From: Tyto alba
Taxonomy: Eukaryota; Chordata; Aves; Strigiformes; Tytonidae
DNA: 64,000 nt
Direction of reading: 5' to 3'
Assembly: GCF_018691265.1 (NCBI RefSeq)
Contig: NW_024881282.1
Location: 26,872,899-26,936,898, forward strand
Under the pieces are notes generated by a model. That model was not told the DNA's origin and did no database searches. It was given only the letters and a program-made list of their open reading frames with translations. The position numbers were made by a program, and so were the translations under genes. Below, in pieces: positions 44,901 to 57,983 of the stretch (position 1 is its first letter; each line of letters opens with the position of its first letter).

Positions 44901-47900
44901 TAATGACCTTAAATTAATGTTACTATTTGGCCTTGAAACAGAAGCAAACAGGAAGGTTGGGAAGCTGTCTGCATAGAGGTGGTGTATCAGTGCTTAGTTT
45001 TGACACTAATTAAGCTGATTCTAGCAATTTGAATGGGCTAATCATACAGCAGCCACACATATCTGTAGGTTCAGTGACTCAAAGCAGCATAATGTAAAGG
45101 CAGAGGTTTCAGAATGAGCTACAATGTCACAGATTTATTGTACATAACTGAATTAATTTTATAAGCCACAGAAGCAAAAGACATTCCTTGTTGCTCTATA
45201 GGTTGTATAGTAGTGAAGAATCTGTATGAGTCCTGGGTTTTCTGCTGCCTTGTTTAAAGGAAATTACAGTCCATGACTGAGGTTGAGACTGGTGTGGCCA
45301 CAAGCTACTGGAAGTAATTATTTTTATGTATTGTTATCAGACATCTTTTTCCTAGTTTATATTCAAGGCAGCTTGTTTCCATCCATCTGTTATTTTCTCC
45401 AGAACTGAGACACATGGATAATGGATGAACCTGTATAGGTTAAGCAAGAGACATATATTTGAATATTATTTCAATTTTTTGACCATTTGCCATCTCAGAG
45501 ACTCTCTGAACAGCCTCAGATTCTTGTGTGAAAGGAAGAACAAGCATTGAGCCTCTGGGGCCTGCCTGTGGAAACTGTGGTGGGTTGGAGCTTCTGCTCA
45601 TTATGCATTTCTGGGACTGAGAGGTTTTAGAGGAGGAATCTGATAGCACCTATAGGACTGATATGGAGGGCAGTGGAATTAATGCTTTCTAAAGATTATT
45701 AACATGGATTGCTTGACATTGTTGTGTATGGATTACAGTCTGATTTGGAAAAAAAAAAAGTCTCAAAAAAGAAACTACTCTTTTTGAGATAGTAAAATTT
45801 GGTTCTTTTTTTTTTTTTTTTTTTTTTTTTAATTGTTTGTACAAATTAATTGGGTATTCATTTTTATCTCTTCTTTACATTTAGAGGAAAACCCTTAAGA
45901 GACAGTCCTATTCACCTGTGATATAAGTAGTGGGATAATTTGGTTTTTGATCTGACTTCATATATAATTATGGAAAGATGTTGTCACACTAGGATGTTCT
46001 GTTCTTAGGAGGAATGATGAAGCTAAGAAATTATGTGACTTTCTTCCATGGCCTGCCACCATTTGTATCTTGGATGTCCATATCAGGATGGGATCACACT
46101 AGAGGTTCCTGGTTTTCCCCAGTGACTCTCAAGGGTGCCTTATTGTTCAGTTCAGATTTGTAAATTTTTGAGTAGCTGAAAGACTGTGAGAGAAATCTCT
46201 GATCAATGGTATGAAGCAATCAATCCTAAAAACGTTCAAGCAATTCATCTCACCTTGGAGTGATCATCAAAGATAGAACAGATAAACCATGCCACAGAAA
46301 TATCTATTTTTTAACCATAATGATAATGTTTCTGTACAGAGGTCTAAAGTTAGATGGGTCCCATCCCTAGTCTCTGTTTTTGATGGTCATATTTGTTACA
46401 AAATCAACATTCAATAAGGAAAGCTAAAATAAGTTGGTGGCACCAAAGTCTATAGTGGCTTACATAGGTTGAGAACATGGCCAAATATTGTAATGAATCA
46501 GTGATTTCAGTATTCAAAAAGATATTGCATAGCTTCTGCAGCTCTCTTCATTTACATGAATGCAGATGTTTATATTTCTGGCAGATGCACATTAACATTT
46601 CTGGTAGAGTTGTTTTAAGCTCACTTTTTGCCTACTCTTTGAACAAGAATGAACTTTGGATAGAAAGTTTTAGAAACCTCGAGATGCTTAGTTTCCTGTG
46701 TCCCCTGCACTATACTGACTGTGTACATATAACAAATTTGCACAAGTGCAGCTGGCCCTTCTCTAGGATTTCTGGACATACAGCAGTCAGTAGGTCACTG
46801 CTTGGAGCAGCAGGATGGCAGGGTATTACTGTGCAACACTGAAAGCAAAGACTGGGAAGTAGCCTGAATATTCACAGTCTTTCTCCTTTGAGTCATAACC
46901 CAAGAGGTTCCAACATTAGCCATGTTGCTTTAATCCAGTCTGGGGAACAATGCAGCTGTTTCTCATGACCAATTCCTAGTAATTCTTTTATAGTACTTAA
47001 TTTTTTGTGCCACGGTGATTCAGTTATGGAAGAAGCTTAGCAGTATTCATTGGCACCCTCATCACTTTTCTGTGTTTACCAGAATGAAGTCATTTACACA
47101 TGGGAACATTTATATGATTGAGTCAGACAAGCTAGACTGAAAGCAACAGACAGATGTCCAGTGAGTTAAATATGCAAATCTTTAGTGTAAATGCAATTGT
47201 AAATGATGAAGCAATTAGATGAATAAACAGATGAAAAATGACCATATCAAAAATAACTGGAATCTGATCTCATTCCTTCTGGGAGAGTTTTTGCAAATCA
47301 CATTATTATCACAAAGACAGCATGTTTCTGTTTTAGTATAACTCCTGATAATTAGCACATTCTTTGTTATTATCGTGCTATGAATGAATATATTTTTCTG
47401 TGCCTAAGTGGAACTTTTAGGCAGGTACTTTCTGAAGATTGATCATTCACGTTAGCTTTTATTTGGATATAGCACTAAGTAGGTCCCAGTAACAGGAGGT
47501 TTTTTCCATACTGTCAACAAATTTAAAATACCAACAATTGACCTAAAGGTGTCTGATCAAAATAACAAAAATAAAATTCTACCTTTCTTTTATGCATATG
47601 ATTTCATCACTGGGAACTGTGTGCAGATACACAAGGCTTGATTTTGAGCCACTGAACATTGTAGGGTTTTTGCCACTGGCTGGGGCACAGCTGAATTGAT
47701 TAGATTTCATACAAAATGCATTTAATTACAGCAGAAGAGATTAATTTCTGTCTAGCAGACAGTCTAGTCTGAGCTATTTTTTTAAACTTCCTTTGCAGCC
47801 AGTGGAAAGAAGTAGACTGAGGTCATGGTCAGAGGCTCCCTTTAAGCTAGCATGCCTCTGGGCTGCTGCTGAAGGTTGTGTCTCCTCATGCCCCATTTGT

Positions 47901-48367
47901 GCCATTGCTCCTTCTGTGTCCCTTAACCCCTGATGGGATGAGCAGGGTCAGAGTCCAGCATATTACCTGTCTCCATGGAGGGATTCAGGAACATGGGAAA
48001 TGGGGAAGCATCCTTTTGGTGCAGTTCAGGTTTCGGTTGCATAAAGGTGTTCATTTCACCACAGTTAACAATGCATGGAATGAACTATACTGCCTGTAGC
48101 AGGAGCCAAAATAACTAATTTCCTTAGTTATCTAGGGAAATAGTTAAGTAAGATGAATCCTGGTATTAACGTACTAAAGAGTTATGGTCAACAAAAAGGA
48201 AAGTTTTTTTTTAAGTATCTACATGACAGTCTGAGTGATAGTGTGGTGTGATAACTCTCTTCTTCATTTCATTCTTTACAACTACTTTATAAAATATGAA
48301 ATAAGAAAAGATTAAATATGTTACAGATGAGCATGCGCTTGTAAATATTGATATAATTGCTTATTAT
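44901..48367. other. Gene-free interval
   Basis: AT-rich, with an uninterrupted T run at 45806-45830. The 121-codon plus-strand frame at 46477-46842 has no recognisable feature. Confidence 0.45.
45806..45830. repeat. Poly(T) run, 25 bases
   Basis: Uninterrupted T run; 45 bases upstream a short A run (45750-45759) could pair with it. Confidence 0.9.
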
Positions 48368-49133
48368 CACAGAAGCATAGAATAGTTGAGGTTGGAAGAG
48401 ACCTCTGGAGGTCATCTGATCAACACTCCCTACTCAAGAAGGGACACCTAGACCCAGTTGCTCAAGATGGTGTCCACTTGGGTTTTTAATATCTCTGAGG
48501 ATGGGGGCTTCACAACCTCCCTGGCCAAGCTGTACCAGTGCTTGGTCACCCTCACAGTAAAAAAGTCTTTCCTGATGCTCAGATCACACTTCCTGTGATT
48601 CAGTCTGTGCCCATTGCCTCATGTTCTGTCACTGGGCACCACTGAAGATCCTGGCTCTGTCCTCTTTAAGCCCTCCCTTGAGGTGTTTATACACATGGAT
48701 AAGACCCCCTGAGACTTCTTTTCTGAAGCCTGAAGAGTCTCAGCTCTTTCAGCCTCTCCTCACAGGAGAGATGCTCCAGTCCATCATCTTCATGGCCCTT
48801 CACTGCGCTCTCTCCGGTATGTCCATGTCTCTGTTGTACTGGGGCACCCAGCACTGGACACAGCACTCCAGGTGTGCCCTCACCAGCACCAAGCAGAGGG
48901 GAAGGATCACCTCCCCCGACCTGCTGGCTATACCTTGCCTAACGCAGCCCAGGATAACGTTGACCTTCTTTGCAGCAAGGGCACATTGCTGGTTCATGTT
49001 CAACTTGGTGTCCACGAGGACACACAGTTCCTTTTCTGTCAAGCTGCTTTTCACCTGGGTAGCCCCCAGAATATACTGGTGTCTGGAGTTGTTCCTCCCC
49101 AGATGTAGGACTTTGCACTTCACCTCGTTGAAC
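48368..49133 (-). mobile_element. CR1 LINE, 5'-truncated 3' fragment
   Basis: On the minus strand this is the last 0.77 kb of a CR1 retrotransposon. An open frame at 48800-49135 encodes the C-terminal end of the CR1 reverse-transcriptase protein: KCKVLHLGRNNSRHQYILGA, later LVDTKLNMNQQCALAAKK and [13 protein letters not shown]. The 3' untranslated part follows, ending with GACCTCCAGAGGTCTCTTCC and CAACTATTCTATGCTTCTGTG. CR1 copies are typically 5'-truncated and lack target-site duplications. A few changes from the family pattern indicate an inactive copy. Confidence 0.92.
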
Positions 49134-49336
49134 AAAAAAAAATATTAAAATGCTTTCCGCATTTAGGAAAAAAATCCTCTAAACTGTTGTAAACACAGTG
49201 ATTCCTGAGACATAGGCCTTTCTTTACCCTACCAGGCTATCTCCTACTGCTCTTGTTTAGTTTGTCTGGGTTTTTTTGTATAGTTTTCTGAGGAAAAGGC
49301 ATTATAACATTGAGCTGAAGAATGTAGTCACAGTAT

Positions 49337-49786
49337 TTTGTAGTTTACTGGTAGGCAGCTCAGCCCCACACAGTTGCTTGCTCACTCCCCCTCCAGATGG
49401 GGTAAAAGTAAGAAAACTTGTGGGTTGAGATAGAGACAGTTTATTAGGTAAAGCAAAAGCTGCATGCGCAAGAACAGTAAAATCAAGCATTCATTGTCTA
49501 CTTTTCATTGGCAATCAGGTGATCAGCCATCTCCAGGAAAGCTGGACTCTGTCACATATAACTGTTACTTGGAAAGACAAATGCTATAACTCCAAACATC
49601 CTCCCTTCCTTCTTCTTCTCCCAACTTTTATTGCTAAGCATGACGTCTTGGGTCAGCTGTCCAAGCTGTGTCCCCTCCCTAGTCAATGGCAGGGTAGTGT
49701 GAGAAGCAGAAAAGGCCTTGACTCTGTGTAAGCCCCATACCAGCTACTATGAAGAAAATTAACTCTGTCCAACCAAAGCCCGTACA
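49337..49786 (+). mobile_element. ERVL-type solo LTR, older copy, with perfect 5-bp target-site duplications
   Basis: It belongs to the same family as the LTR at 3981-4558, in plus orientation. Landmarks are CACACAGTTGCTTGCTCACTC, CTTGTGGGTTGAGATAGAGA, GTTTATTAGGTAAAGCAAAA, GGTCAGCTGTCCAAGCTGTG, AAAAGGCCTTGACTCTGTGT and CCAGCTACTATGAAGAAAAT. The LTR is flanked by AGTAT at 49332-49336 and 49787-49791. Its 5' end has decayed from TGTYGTGG to TTTGTAG. About 130 bp shorter than the copy in the SUPT20H intron, so it has internal deletions. Confidence 0.85.
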
Positions 49787-50848
49787 AGTATACTCAGTAG
49801 TTTGAAACAATGCATGTCATGTCCTCATATTATTTATAATTATAACCAGAGCAGAACTTAGATTTCCACCAACTGATTTATGAGTACACTATATGCTTTA
49901 GGAGGATTCTCTGCTACAAAGCTAAGATGTCACTCTAAAAATCCGGGCTCAAAATATTATCTTTAACTATTGTGAGTCTTTAGGAAAACAACCTTTCCTC
50001 CCCTTGCTCGTCAGTCTATTCTGTTTTGAACCTCAATTCATGAGGAAAGGAGAAGAAAGTGAGATGGCTAATGGGGTTGCCTTCCCTCTCCTTTCACCTC
50101 CTCTCATTTGAGGATAGCTAAGCTCACTATCAACAGATGAAGTGGCAAAATTGCAGTGTCATGATTTAAAGTGTCACTAATCTTTACTGGAGCAGTTCAG
50201 AGGGTGATTTGTAAGTGGTATTGCACATTTTTTTCCCCTCTGCTGGAGACAAGATGGGCGTCTGTGGTAGAAGTTTCATCAACATGTGATGTCTCCATTA
50301 ACGAATCAAAGAATTTAAATTCTAATTTAGCTCTTCAGAGTAGGGGTTTTGACACATAGTGCATTTTAGTGTGTCGTCTACCATGAGAGGCCCTTCATGT
50401 TGCCTGGGACTTCCAATCATTATGATAATACAAATCATAACAAGATAGGGAACATCTGCATGTAATTATGAAAAGGCAATATGTAACTGGGTAGTTGTTA
50501 AGAGATTTCATTAACCTATTTTCAGAACAAGCAGAAGAACAAGGCTTGAGAGTGTCCCTGCTCTGTGAAGCTGACTCACATGTGAGTACTTTCACTGTCA
50601 AAATTTGAGCTGGGTTTATGCCCTAACAGTGGGATGTCTTCCAAATGCTCAACTTCCAGTTGTTATCAGAGTGATGTGGCTTTGGATATGGTCCATTGTA
50701 GACAATGTCACCCTGTTTTGGTCATCCTCAGAAGACCCCCTGGGAGGTGCTAGCCTACTTTTGTGGGAAAAGTGATGTTAAAGAGGCAGAGAATACGGCT
50801 GCATATATATATATCTTGTGCAGTGGGAGATACATACCAGATATAGGG

Positions 50849-51057
50849 ATTGATATGAACAGGAGCTTTAATTTTTGCACTTCCTTTTCCAGTTTACTTT
50901 CATTGTGTGAACAAAGGCTGTATATATGCTGTGATCTGCTTCTTCTGACTGTCTAATAGTATGTGTGTCTGAAGGATTTATGTTTATTCTCTCAACAGAG
51001 AAGAAAAAACTACTTTCATATAAATTTAAGGGACATTTGCAGCAAGCAATTGTTCTC
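50849..51057. repeat. Unclassified 209-bp direct duplication, copy 1
   Basis: The block begins ATTGATATGAACAGG and ends CAGCAAGCAATTGTTCTC. It reappears 1,275 bp downstream at about 85-90% identity by eye. It contains the stretch TGTTTATTCTCTCAACAGAG, shared exactly with copy 2, which resembles a splice acceptor. No known repeat family is recognised. Confidence 0.85.
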
Positions 51058-52123
51058 AAATTCTGACTAAATCTGGGTTAAATAAGTTGTAGCTAAGAAA
51101 TGATTATGGGTCATAGATACAATATTTTTAATTTGCTCTGACAGATAAGTGTGAAGTATACTACAAAATACTTACCAGCGAGGAATAGTGAGGTTTGATG
51201 ACTTGCTAGACCTTTCCGAATTAATGTGAGTCATCCTTATTATGTATTTATTTTCCTGAATGATTTCTTTTGCATTCTATGACCTTGACAATTCCTTTGA
51301 AAATGCAGCATATGTCTGTATTCTTAAAATATCTATATGCCTAGGTAAACTGTAGGGGAAAAAACTCAAAGGAATCATAATAGGCCCCCATAATTTCAAT
51401 TGTTCTCTTTTACAGTTAAACAACTTTGCTTGTGGTAGCAAGACATCAGTCTGACTGCATGACTAATTCAGGCAATAGAGAAGAGGGTGAGGGGGGGAAG
51501 GAAGGTGGGAGTGAACTACTTACATGAGATTTGGTCATTGTTAGTTAGATGTCAGAATCCATCCAGATTGCAGTACTTATGAACTGAAAACCACATTTTC
51601 CAGTAAAACATGAAGATCTGACTAAGAAATTTGATTCCTATTTATGAAGTTATTGCCTGTCTCCTTTGGTATTACATAAACTACTTTGGGGCCTAGCCAG
51701 ACAACAGCAGTGAATCCAAAAGCAGTTAACCTTTTACTAAGGCATCTGGACTACCACTTTGCTCAGGACTTTTAAAACACCATTCAGCTATCCTATAAAG
51801 CCTTAGAAAATATGCAGAGAGAATCTATAATAGCAAAACTTTATATTCTTCACTTAAAATTAAACTTTGTTTTTTTTACTAACTTGTGTAAGTATGTTTT
51901 TAACAACATTTTATTGTGTGAGTAAATGAAATAAATTGAATCATAAAACCTGTTTGGGTGATGAAATTTGAGTAAGTCTTTAAATGGGTAGACACATTTC
52001 ATCTTCCTGGAAAATGAAGGCATGTATGTAAGTCTCTGTTTAGGGGTTTCATTATCTTGTCTTGAGGTCAAAGAAAGTCGGAAGCAGAAGCTTTGATGTC
52101 CTGTCCCGCACTTCAGGCATAGA
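51058..52123. other. Spacer between the duplicated blocks
   Basis: About 1.07 kb of AT-rich sequence without a recognised feature, apart from a G run at about 51,490. Confidence 0.45.
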
Positions 52124-52335
52124 CATTGATATGAACAGGAACTTTAGTTTATGCACTTCCTTTTCCAGTTCACTTTCATCATGTGAGTAAAGGATGTATA
52201 TATGCTGTGATTTGTTTTTTCTGGCAGCCTACCAGTATGTGTGTCTGTTTGAAGGATTTATGTTTATTCTCTCAACAGAGAAGAAAATACGTTTCATATA
52301 AATTTAAGGGACATCTGCAGCAAGTAATTTGTCTC
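52124..52335. repeat. Unclassified direct duplication, copy 2
   Basis: Same block as at 50849-51057, with scattered substitutions and a 4-base (TTTG) insertion at GTCTGTTTGAAGG. The match stops sharply on both sides: flanks of the two copies are unrelated beyond about 10 bases. Confidence 0.85.
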
Positions 52336-55300
52336 CTCTACCCCTACTATAGTCTGTGTACTTTTATGTAAATTTTAGCTTTGTTATAAAGGACTGACTT
52401 CTCTATTTTTTCACATAGTCATATGCATTGTGTCTACAGAGCCTGTATTGTCATATTCATCCCATATCACTATGACAGCTATTTCCAGCTCAGCATACTC
52501 TTTCTCATTTACACACAAAATTCCTTTTGGGTAATTTTTTCCTACTTTGTCTCTTCTGGACCCAGGGATGTTACAATACATAAATTCTGTCAACGGATAT
52601 TTTTCCAAGATGAAATCTCCAAAATCAAAATTAAGCAAACCTCCTGTTATTTCAGATATCCAGGATCTGTACATTCTTCACTAAGTCTAACCTGAAAATT
52701 ATAGTCTGTAGCTTCTTAAATTATACCTGGTTCAGAATTAAGGCAAGAATTCATGGAGAAAGTTCTCCATTTCAACAAGCAAAAAGAATTCCTAAAGGGA
52801 GAAGCAGGGTAGAAAGCAGACAAGCAATAAAAGTAAAAAATGTTAAAGATATTTACAAACCTGACATCTATCTACAGCTATTGGCTTAGAATGGTAGTGA
52901 GTGGTACCAGGGACAAATATAAACCAAGTTCATTGCTTGCATACGTATCTTTAAAGACCATGTGTTAAGCTAATGTGCTGCTGATAACTTATCACATTTT
53001 CTGTCTAGACATCCAAGCTAATGTGAATGGGAATATTTTCATGTGATTTCTCCCTCTGGGTTTTTTTACCTCACAACAATGCTCTTTTTCTGCTTCTGTG
53101 CTGCTAAGAATAATAATGGCAACGTGCTGTCAAAAAAAGAGAGACCCATCACCCCCCTCCTTACCTTTTCATGATGCACTGTGGAGTATGGAGCTTTGGA
53201 CATTGAGATGATGTATTTCAGCTTGAAACTAGTCCTCTCTTCCTTGCTTAAAATATGTAATAAACTGTATATATTTAGATTGATTCTTGAGGGGCTTAGA
53301 ATATTTAGGTCTTGTTTTGCAACTGCTATAGTATACCTGGATTATAGATGGGTTACCAGAAAAGAAAAACATTTATCCTGTTTTTATGCTGGATTTTTAT
53401 ATTATTGTGTAACTATTCACTTAGATAAGGTTCTATATCAGGAGGAAGAATCCTGAATTTATGATGATTTAGTTATTCCAGGAAGAGGTTTTCCTTTAAC
53501 TTTGTATAAAAACTCCTTTGAAAGCTCTTCTATTAGTAAGATTCCCCTGATGAAAGATTCAAAAGATGCAACAGTGGAAATTGTCTAAAAAATGGTATGG
53601 AAACCTATCTTAGTTATATAAGTTCTAGATATCTGAAAACCCTTATAACATCCTTTATTCTTCAGTAGATTTAAGAGTAGCTGGCTAAGTGCCATTTACA
53701 CATCCCTGTAAAGTTTGTTTACATTTTAGCCCACCATCAGTTTGGTTCATGGAATTGATTCCACCTTTTTGTCATTAAAATTAGGATGATTTTTCCTAAC
53801 TGAGCAGTGGACAGATATCCATGCAAATTTGTCAGGTCTCTTCAAAGCTTTCAACAGTATTGATGATGAAGTATCTTGCCTGAAGGAAAAGTAATATCCA
53901 GGGTAGTGTACTAATATAACTCCTTGAGAGATGTAACTTCTGAGTAGTGAAAGAGGCCTGCAACTCTGACATCTGAACTGGTAGTTGTGCTGTTAACTTT
54001 TCTCTTTCAACATTTTCAGGCCTGTCAGGGAGTGGTGGTTGTGGGGCTGATCTGCAAGGGAAGGTGAGGCCAGAGAAAAGGACAGAGACCCTCAGACAAG
54101 AGGTACCCAAACAGGAGGAGCAGAGCAGGTCTGTGGGGTAACCAGGGAACACAATGGCCCTCATTTCTAAACAAAGTCGTGGTGGTGGACTTGGTCTGAT
54201 GCTATGCTGGGAAGGCAAGTCATCAGGTGAGCATAGCACACGCATCCCTAACAATGCAGTTCAGACAAGGACCATGGCCAAGATTGAGGCCAAAAGCAGC
54301 TGTTGAGTCTTGGGGAGGCCTCCAACAAGGCTTCTCCTGGCTCTTTCTTACACAGATCTTCCCCAGCAACTTCACCTAAGGTTATAGCATGCCATGCCAG
54401 AGCTGGTCTTGAGCACTCACAGCCAAAGCTGGAGGAGGGAAGAGGCTGCAGAACCTGTTAATGCCCTCAACAGGTTGAAGCTGACAAAAAACAAGTCAGG
54501 GATAAATGGGAGGCCAAGACCACTGAAACAATCACAGTGTCTATTTTTATGTGTCTGAAGATACATAGTCTCAGTTGGTCAATTTAGTTTAGAAATAGAC
54601 ATGGTTTCTTCTGTATTGTTAAAGTAGGTCATCCTTTCAACCATAACAGGTAAAAGTACAGAGGAGAATGAAGACAAAAGATATAAAAATGCATCCATGC
54701 AAAAAATAGAAAACTAGAACTCTTAATGTTGGAAAAGATATAACTATGAGAATTTGATAGCAATCCATAGACAGACTGTTAAAGAGAAGGTGAATAAAGA
54801 AATATTATTAACAACCGCTCATAGTTAAATTCATTAATGAGTTGTAGTTTGTTTTTTCTTAAAAGAGACAGTTGCAGATAACCTGAAGACAATTAAAGAG
54901 AAGGAAGTACTGTTTACATAATGAACAGCTAAATCATGAATCCTTTGTGGCAGCAGAAGCGGTCAAAAAGAGTACAACTACTTTGTGGAGCATAAATGCA
55001 CAGATGACAAGTAAATTCCATAATAGAGATGTGACTTTTAGTTCAGGAAGACCTTAAACCATTGACTGTCAGCATGTGGAAATAAGTGCCAGGGAAAAAA
55101 ATCTCTCTGCATCAGACATATTTGTTACATAGTGCAATAACGTTAAGGAAGTTAATCATGCCTTCATATTATTTTATATTCACTACAGTAATGTAATTTA
55201 GATGGGCATGGGTCTTTTAGCTCTTAGGATGTTTGAAATAATGCAGTTTACTACTGCGTGTCTTTTCAGTTATACCGGTGCCAACATCAGACTTGCCCTT

Positions 55301-57281
55301 GACACAAACTCAGGCTTCCTAGGGTGTTTTTCATCACTTTCAAGAACTCATCAAAATACTCAGTGACCTAAGTCAGGGATATCTAAAAGCTGTCCTAAAT
55401 CTTTAGGTTAATGATTTTCTTTCATGCACAATGCAATACTCATGAAGTTGTCTGGCAAAGTCTGAGGATTTGGAAAGAAGTCACTGAGGAACTAAGGATC
55501 ATTAGAAATCTCAGCATATTTATTCTTCCAAACTGGTGTTTTCTAAGATAAATGCATATGGCTATGTATTTTAAAGAATAACTTAACACAATGTGAAAAT
55601 AAACAATCCCCTTAGAAAATACAAACATCAAACCAAATAAAACCTGAATTGCAACAGAACAAAGCTGTCTTGTTTCTTGCTCTTTGCTCTTTTCTGCTCC
55701 TGGAGAATTGATGAGAAATAATGGTCTTAATATTATCTGACAAGATAGCCAAGTAAAATGACTTGACATGATGTTAAATGACTACTCTGAGGATATAAGT
55801 ATAGAGTCCATTGCTGGAAAATGAAAAGCAAAGCATCAATCTGCATCATGACAACTTCATCTGAGGATACATTTTCCTTAGATTTTACTCCTTCTAGCAC
55901 TAAATGCCTGATCTCTTTTGGAGGGAGAACTAGAGTCTACAGAAGCTCATGAACTAGCCACAGAATTCTTAAGTTCCTTCTACCCTCATAATTTCTAGTC
56001 ATGATACATGAGCCTGAAGTAATGCAGCCTGGCTAAGAGTTGCACAGTTGTTTGCATTTGTGATAGGAAAAAAATACTTATGTACATCCAGTACGCAGCC
56101 AATGTGCTTGGCCCAATGAGCATGAACCATGTAATGCTGTTTTACAGTAACTTTCACAGAGGATAGTCACTTTTTAGAACAGTAATTTGTTGGCTGGATC
56201 TCATTTAACACCTTATCTCCTAATGCCTCATGGGTAGTTTGCAACAGAAAGAACTTATTCTGGAACACTATGGCAATATCTCTGTACCTTCTATTCTTCA
56301 TCACCATCTCTCAGATGAAGTCCTGTAATCCTTCCAGTGACTTTTGCCACATACATTCATATGATGGAGATCTCACCTCAAAATAGTGAAGCAAACTCCA
56401 AATTTATTAGAAGTACTTTTGACTGGAAGTGAGTGCATGTGATGCTGACTACATTGCTCTTTGTGTGTGTTGTAGAGCTGAATATAAAAAACTGGTGTTC
56501 CTTAACTTTGTTGGTCTACAGAGTTGCTGAGAGATCAGTAGACATTTATGGACTTCCTGAATGAAAAAAAAAAAAAGGTGTATGTGTTGCACATTCTGTG
56601 CACATTAGTTATAGTAAAGTGTGGGAGAAAAATGTGTGTCAGAGGAACCAAAAATAAGCTATGGAAGTCAACTCAAGCTAGAGAAGATAGACAAACTACT
56701 TCAGATATGCCTTCTGCACTCACTGTCCATCTTGCAAACATTTTAGTTAGTCTTCAAACAAAACGTGACATTTCACCTTCCTCCATTTGTGATATGACTC
56801 TGAGGGACGTAGGTGGGGTTTCTAGCAATATGTCACAGGCCTTAATGTATGCTGCTAGGGCTCCAGCTGCCTTTCATTAGATGCATGGGTCATCCATAGC
56901 TTCTTGTCATACCTGCCAGCCCTCTGTCTTTGATACTGTAAGCAATTGAAAATGACACTAGATACTAAAGTTCAGACAACTGAATCAGCTTGGCTTGCTT
57001 TTTCCCTGCATCTCATGATTCTGACTGATTCATGAATGTTGACTTTGACCACATCAGCTGTCTTTAGAGTCCTGCCCTCTCAGACATGCATCTTCAGCAG
57101 CTGGTGGAGGCTGCATGTCGCTTGTCCAGGGCAAGTGTGTGGGTTTCCTGTGCAAGAAAAACAGGGTACATGGGAGGATGAGGAGTGTAGGCGGAGGCAC
57201 ACCCACCTGGATGAGGAGCTGGGACATGGACATCTGGGCCTGAGAACTGGGATGTGTACCTGTCCGTGGGGACTGGGCATG
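52336..57281. other. Gene-free interval
   Basis: AT-rich. Open frames of up to 140 codons (for example 53832-54254 minus) lack any recognisable domain. No repeats are recognised. Confidence 0.45.
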
Positions 57282-57300
57282 GTCTAGACTATGTCTAGAC
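57282..57300. promoter_or_regulatory. Two adjacent Smad-binding palindromes
   Basis: GTCTAGAC occurs at 57282-57289 and again at 57293-57300 with the 3-base spacer TAT. GTCTAGAC is the 8-bp palindromic Smad-binding element defined for Smad3/Smad4. The site lies in the gene-free interval expected to lead towards POSTN, a TGF-beta-responsive gene (synteny inferred, not visible here). Confidence 0.35.
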
Positions 57301-57983
57301 ATGATCTAACAAAAAGTACTAGTTTTTTGGCTAGGGGAAGCTTGAAATCTACCCAGGTGGAGCAGGAGGGATGTTGAGTCAGTAGGCCTCATCCAGCTGC
57401 CTCAGGGTAACTTAATAATGGAAAATGCTCAAGTATGGTGGTTTTCACAGCTCTGCTGGTGATCTAGCATTCTTACCACTGCTGGGGGCAGGTAGCTTTG
57501 AACTGGATTTGTGAACATGAAATGAATTCTTATTATTTGCCATTTAACACATAATTGCTGAATTTGGTAATAAAACTATAATTCTGACAGTTTTATAGAC
57601 AAAAGTTGTGGTTTATACACCTAGCAGAAGAACATGTTCATGCATATATAAAAACTTTTCTATTCACAAACACAGTTTTTCAAAACAAAAATAAATTATT
57701 CCTCCTCATACTTCGCAATCCACTAATTCCAGGTTATATTCAGATTTCAGATGATGTAACTCTATTCCTTTGCGGAAAAAAGTTGTGGCTGAAAAAGAGA
57801 CTACTGTCCTGTTTCAGTTCAGCTTATCGCACGGAAGAAAACCACTGCAATAAACCTCATAATTCAAAAATTAGCCTTGTGATGGAATAATGCACACTTT
57901 ATACTAGAGAGACTTCGGTTTTCCTTCTGGGAAACTTGAGAGGAATTTAAGCTAAAGAGAAAGAACAGAGAAAGCAATAGAGG

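Noticed and set aside
48621..49148. 175-codon plus-strand frame
   Set aside because: It is antisense to the CR1 3' fragment; the real reading is on the minus strand.
53832..54254. 140-codon minus-strand frame
   Set aside because: No domain, no splice context and a Ser/Leu/Pro-rich composition of the chance type.
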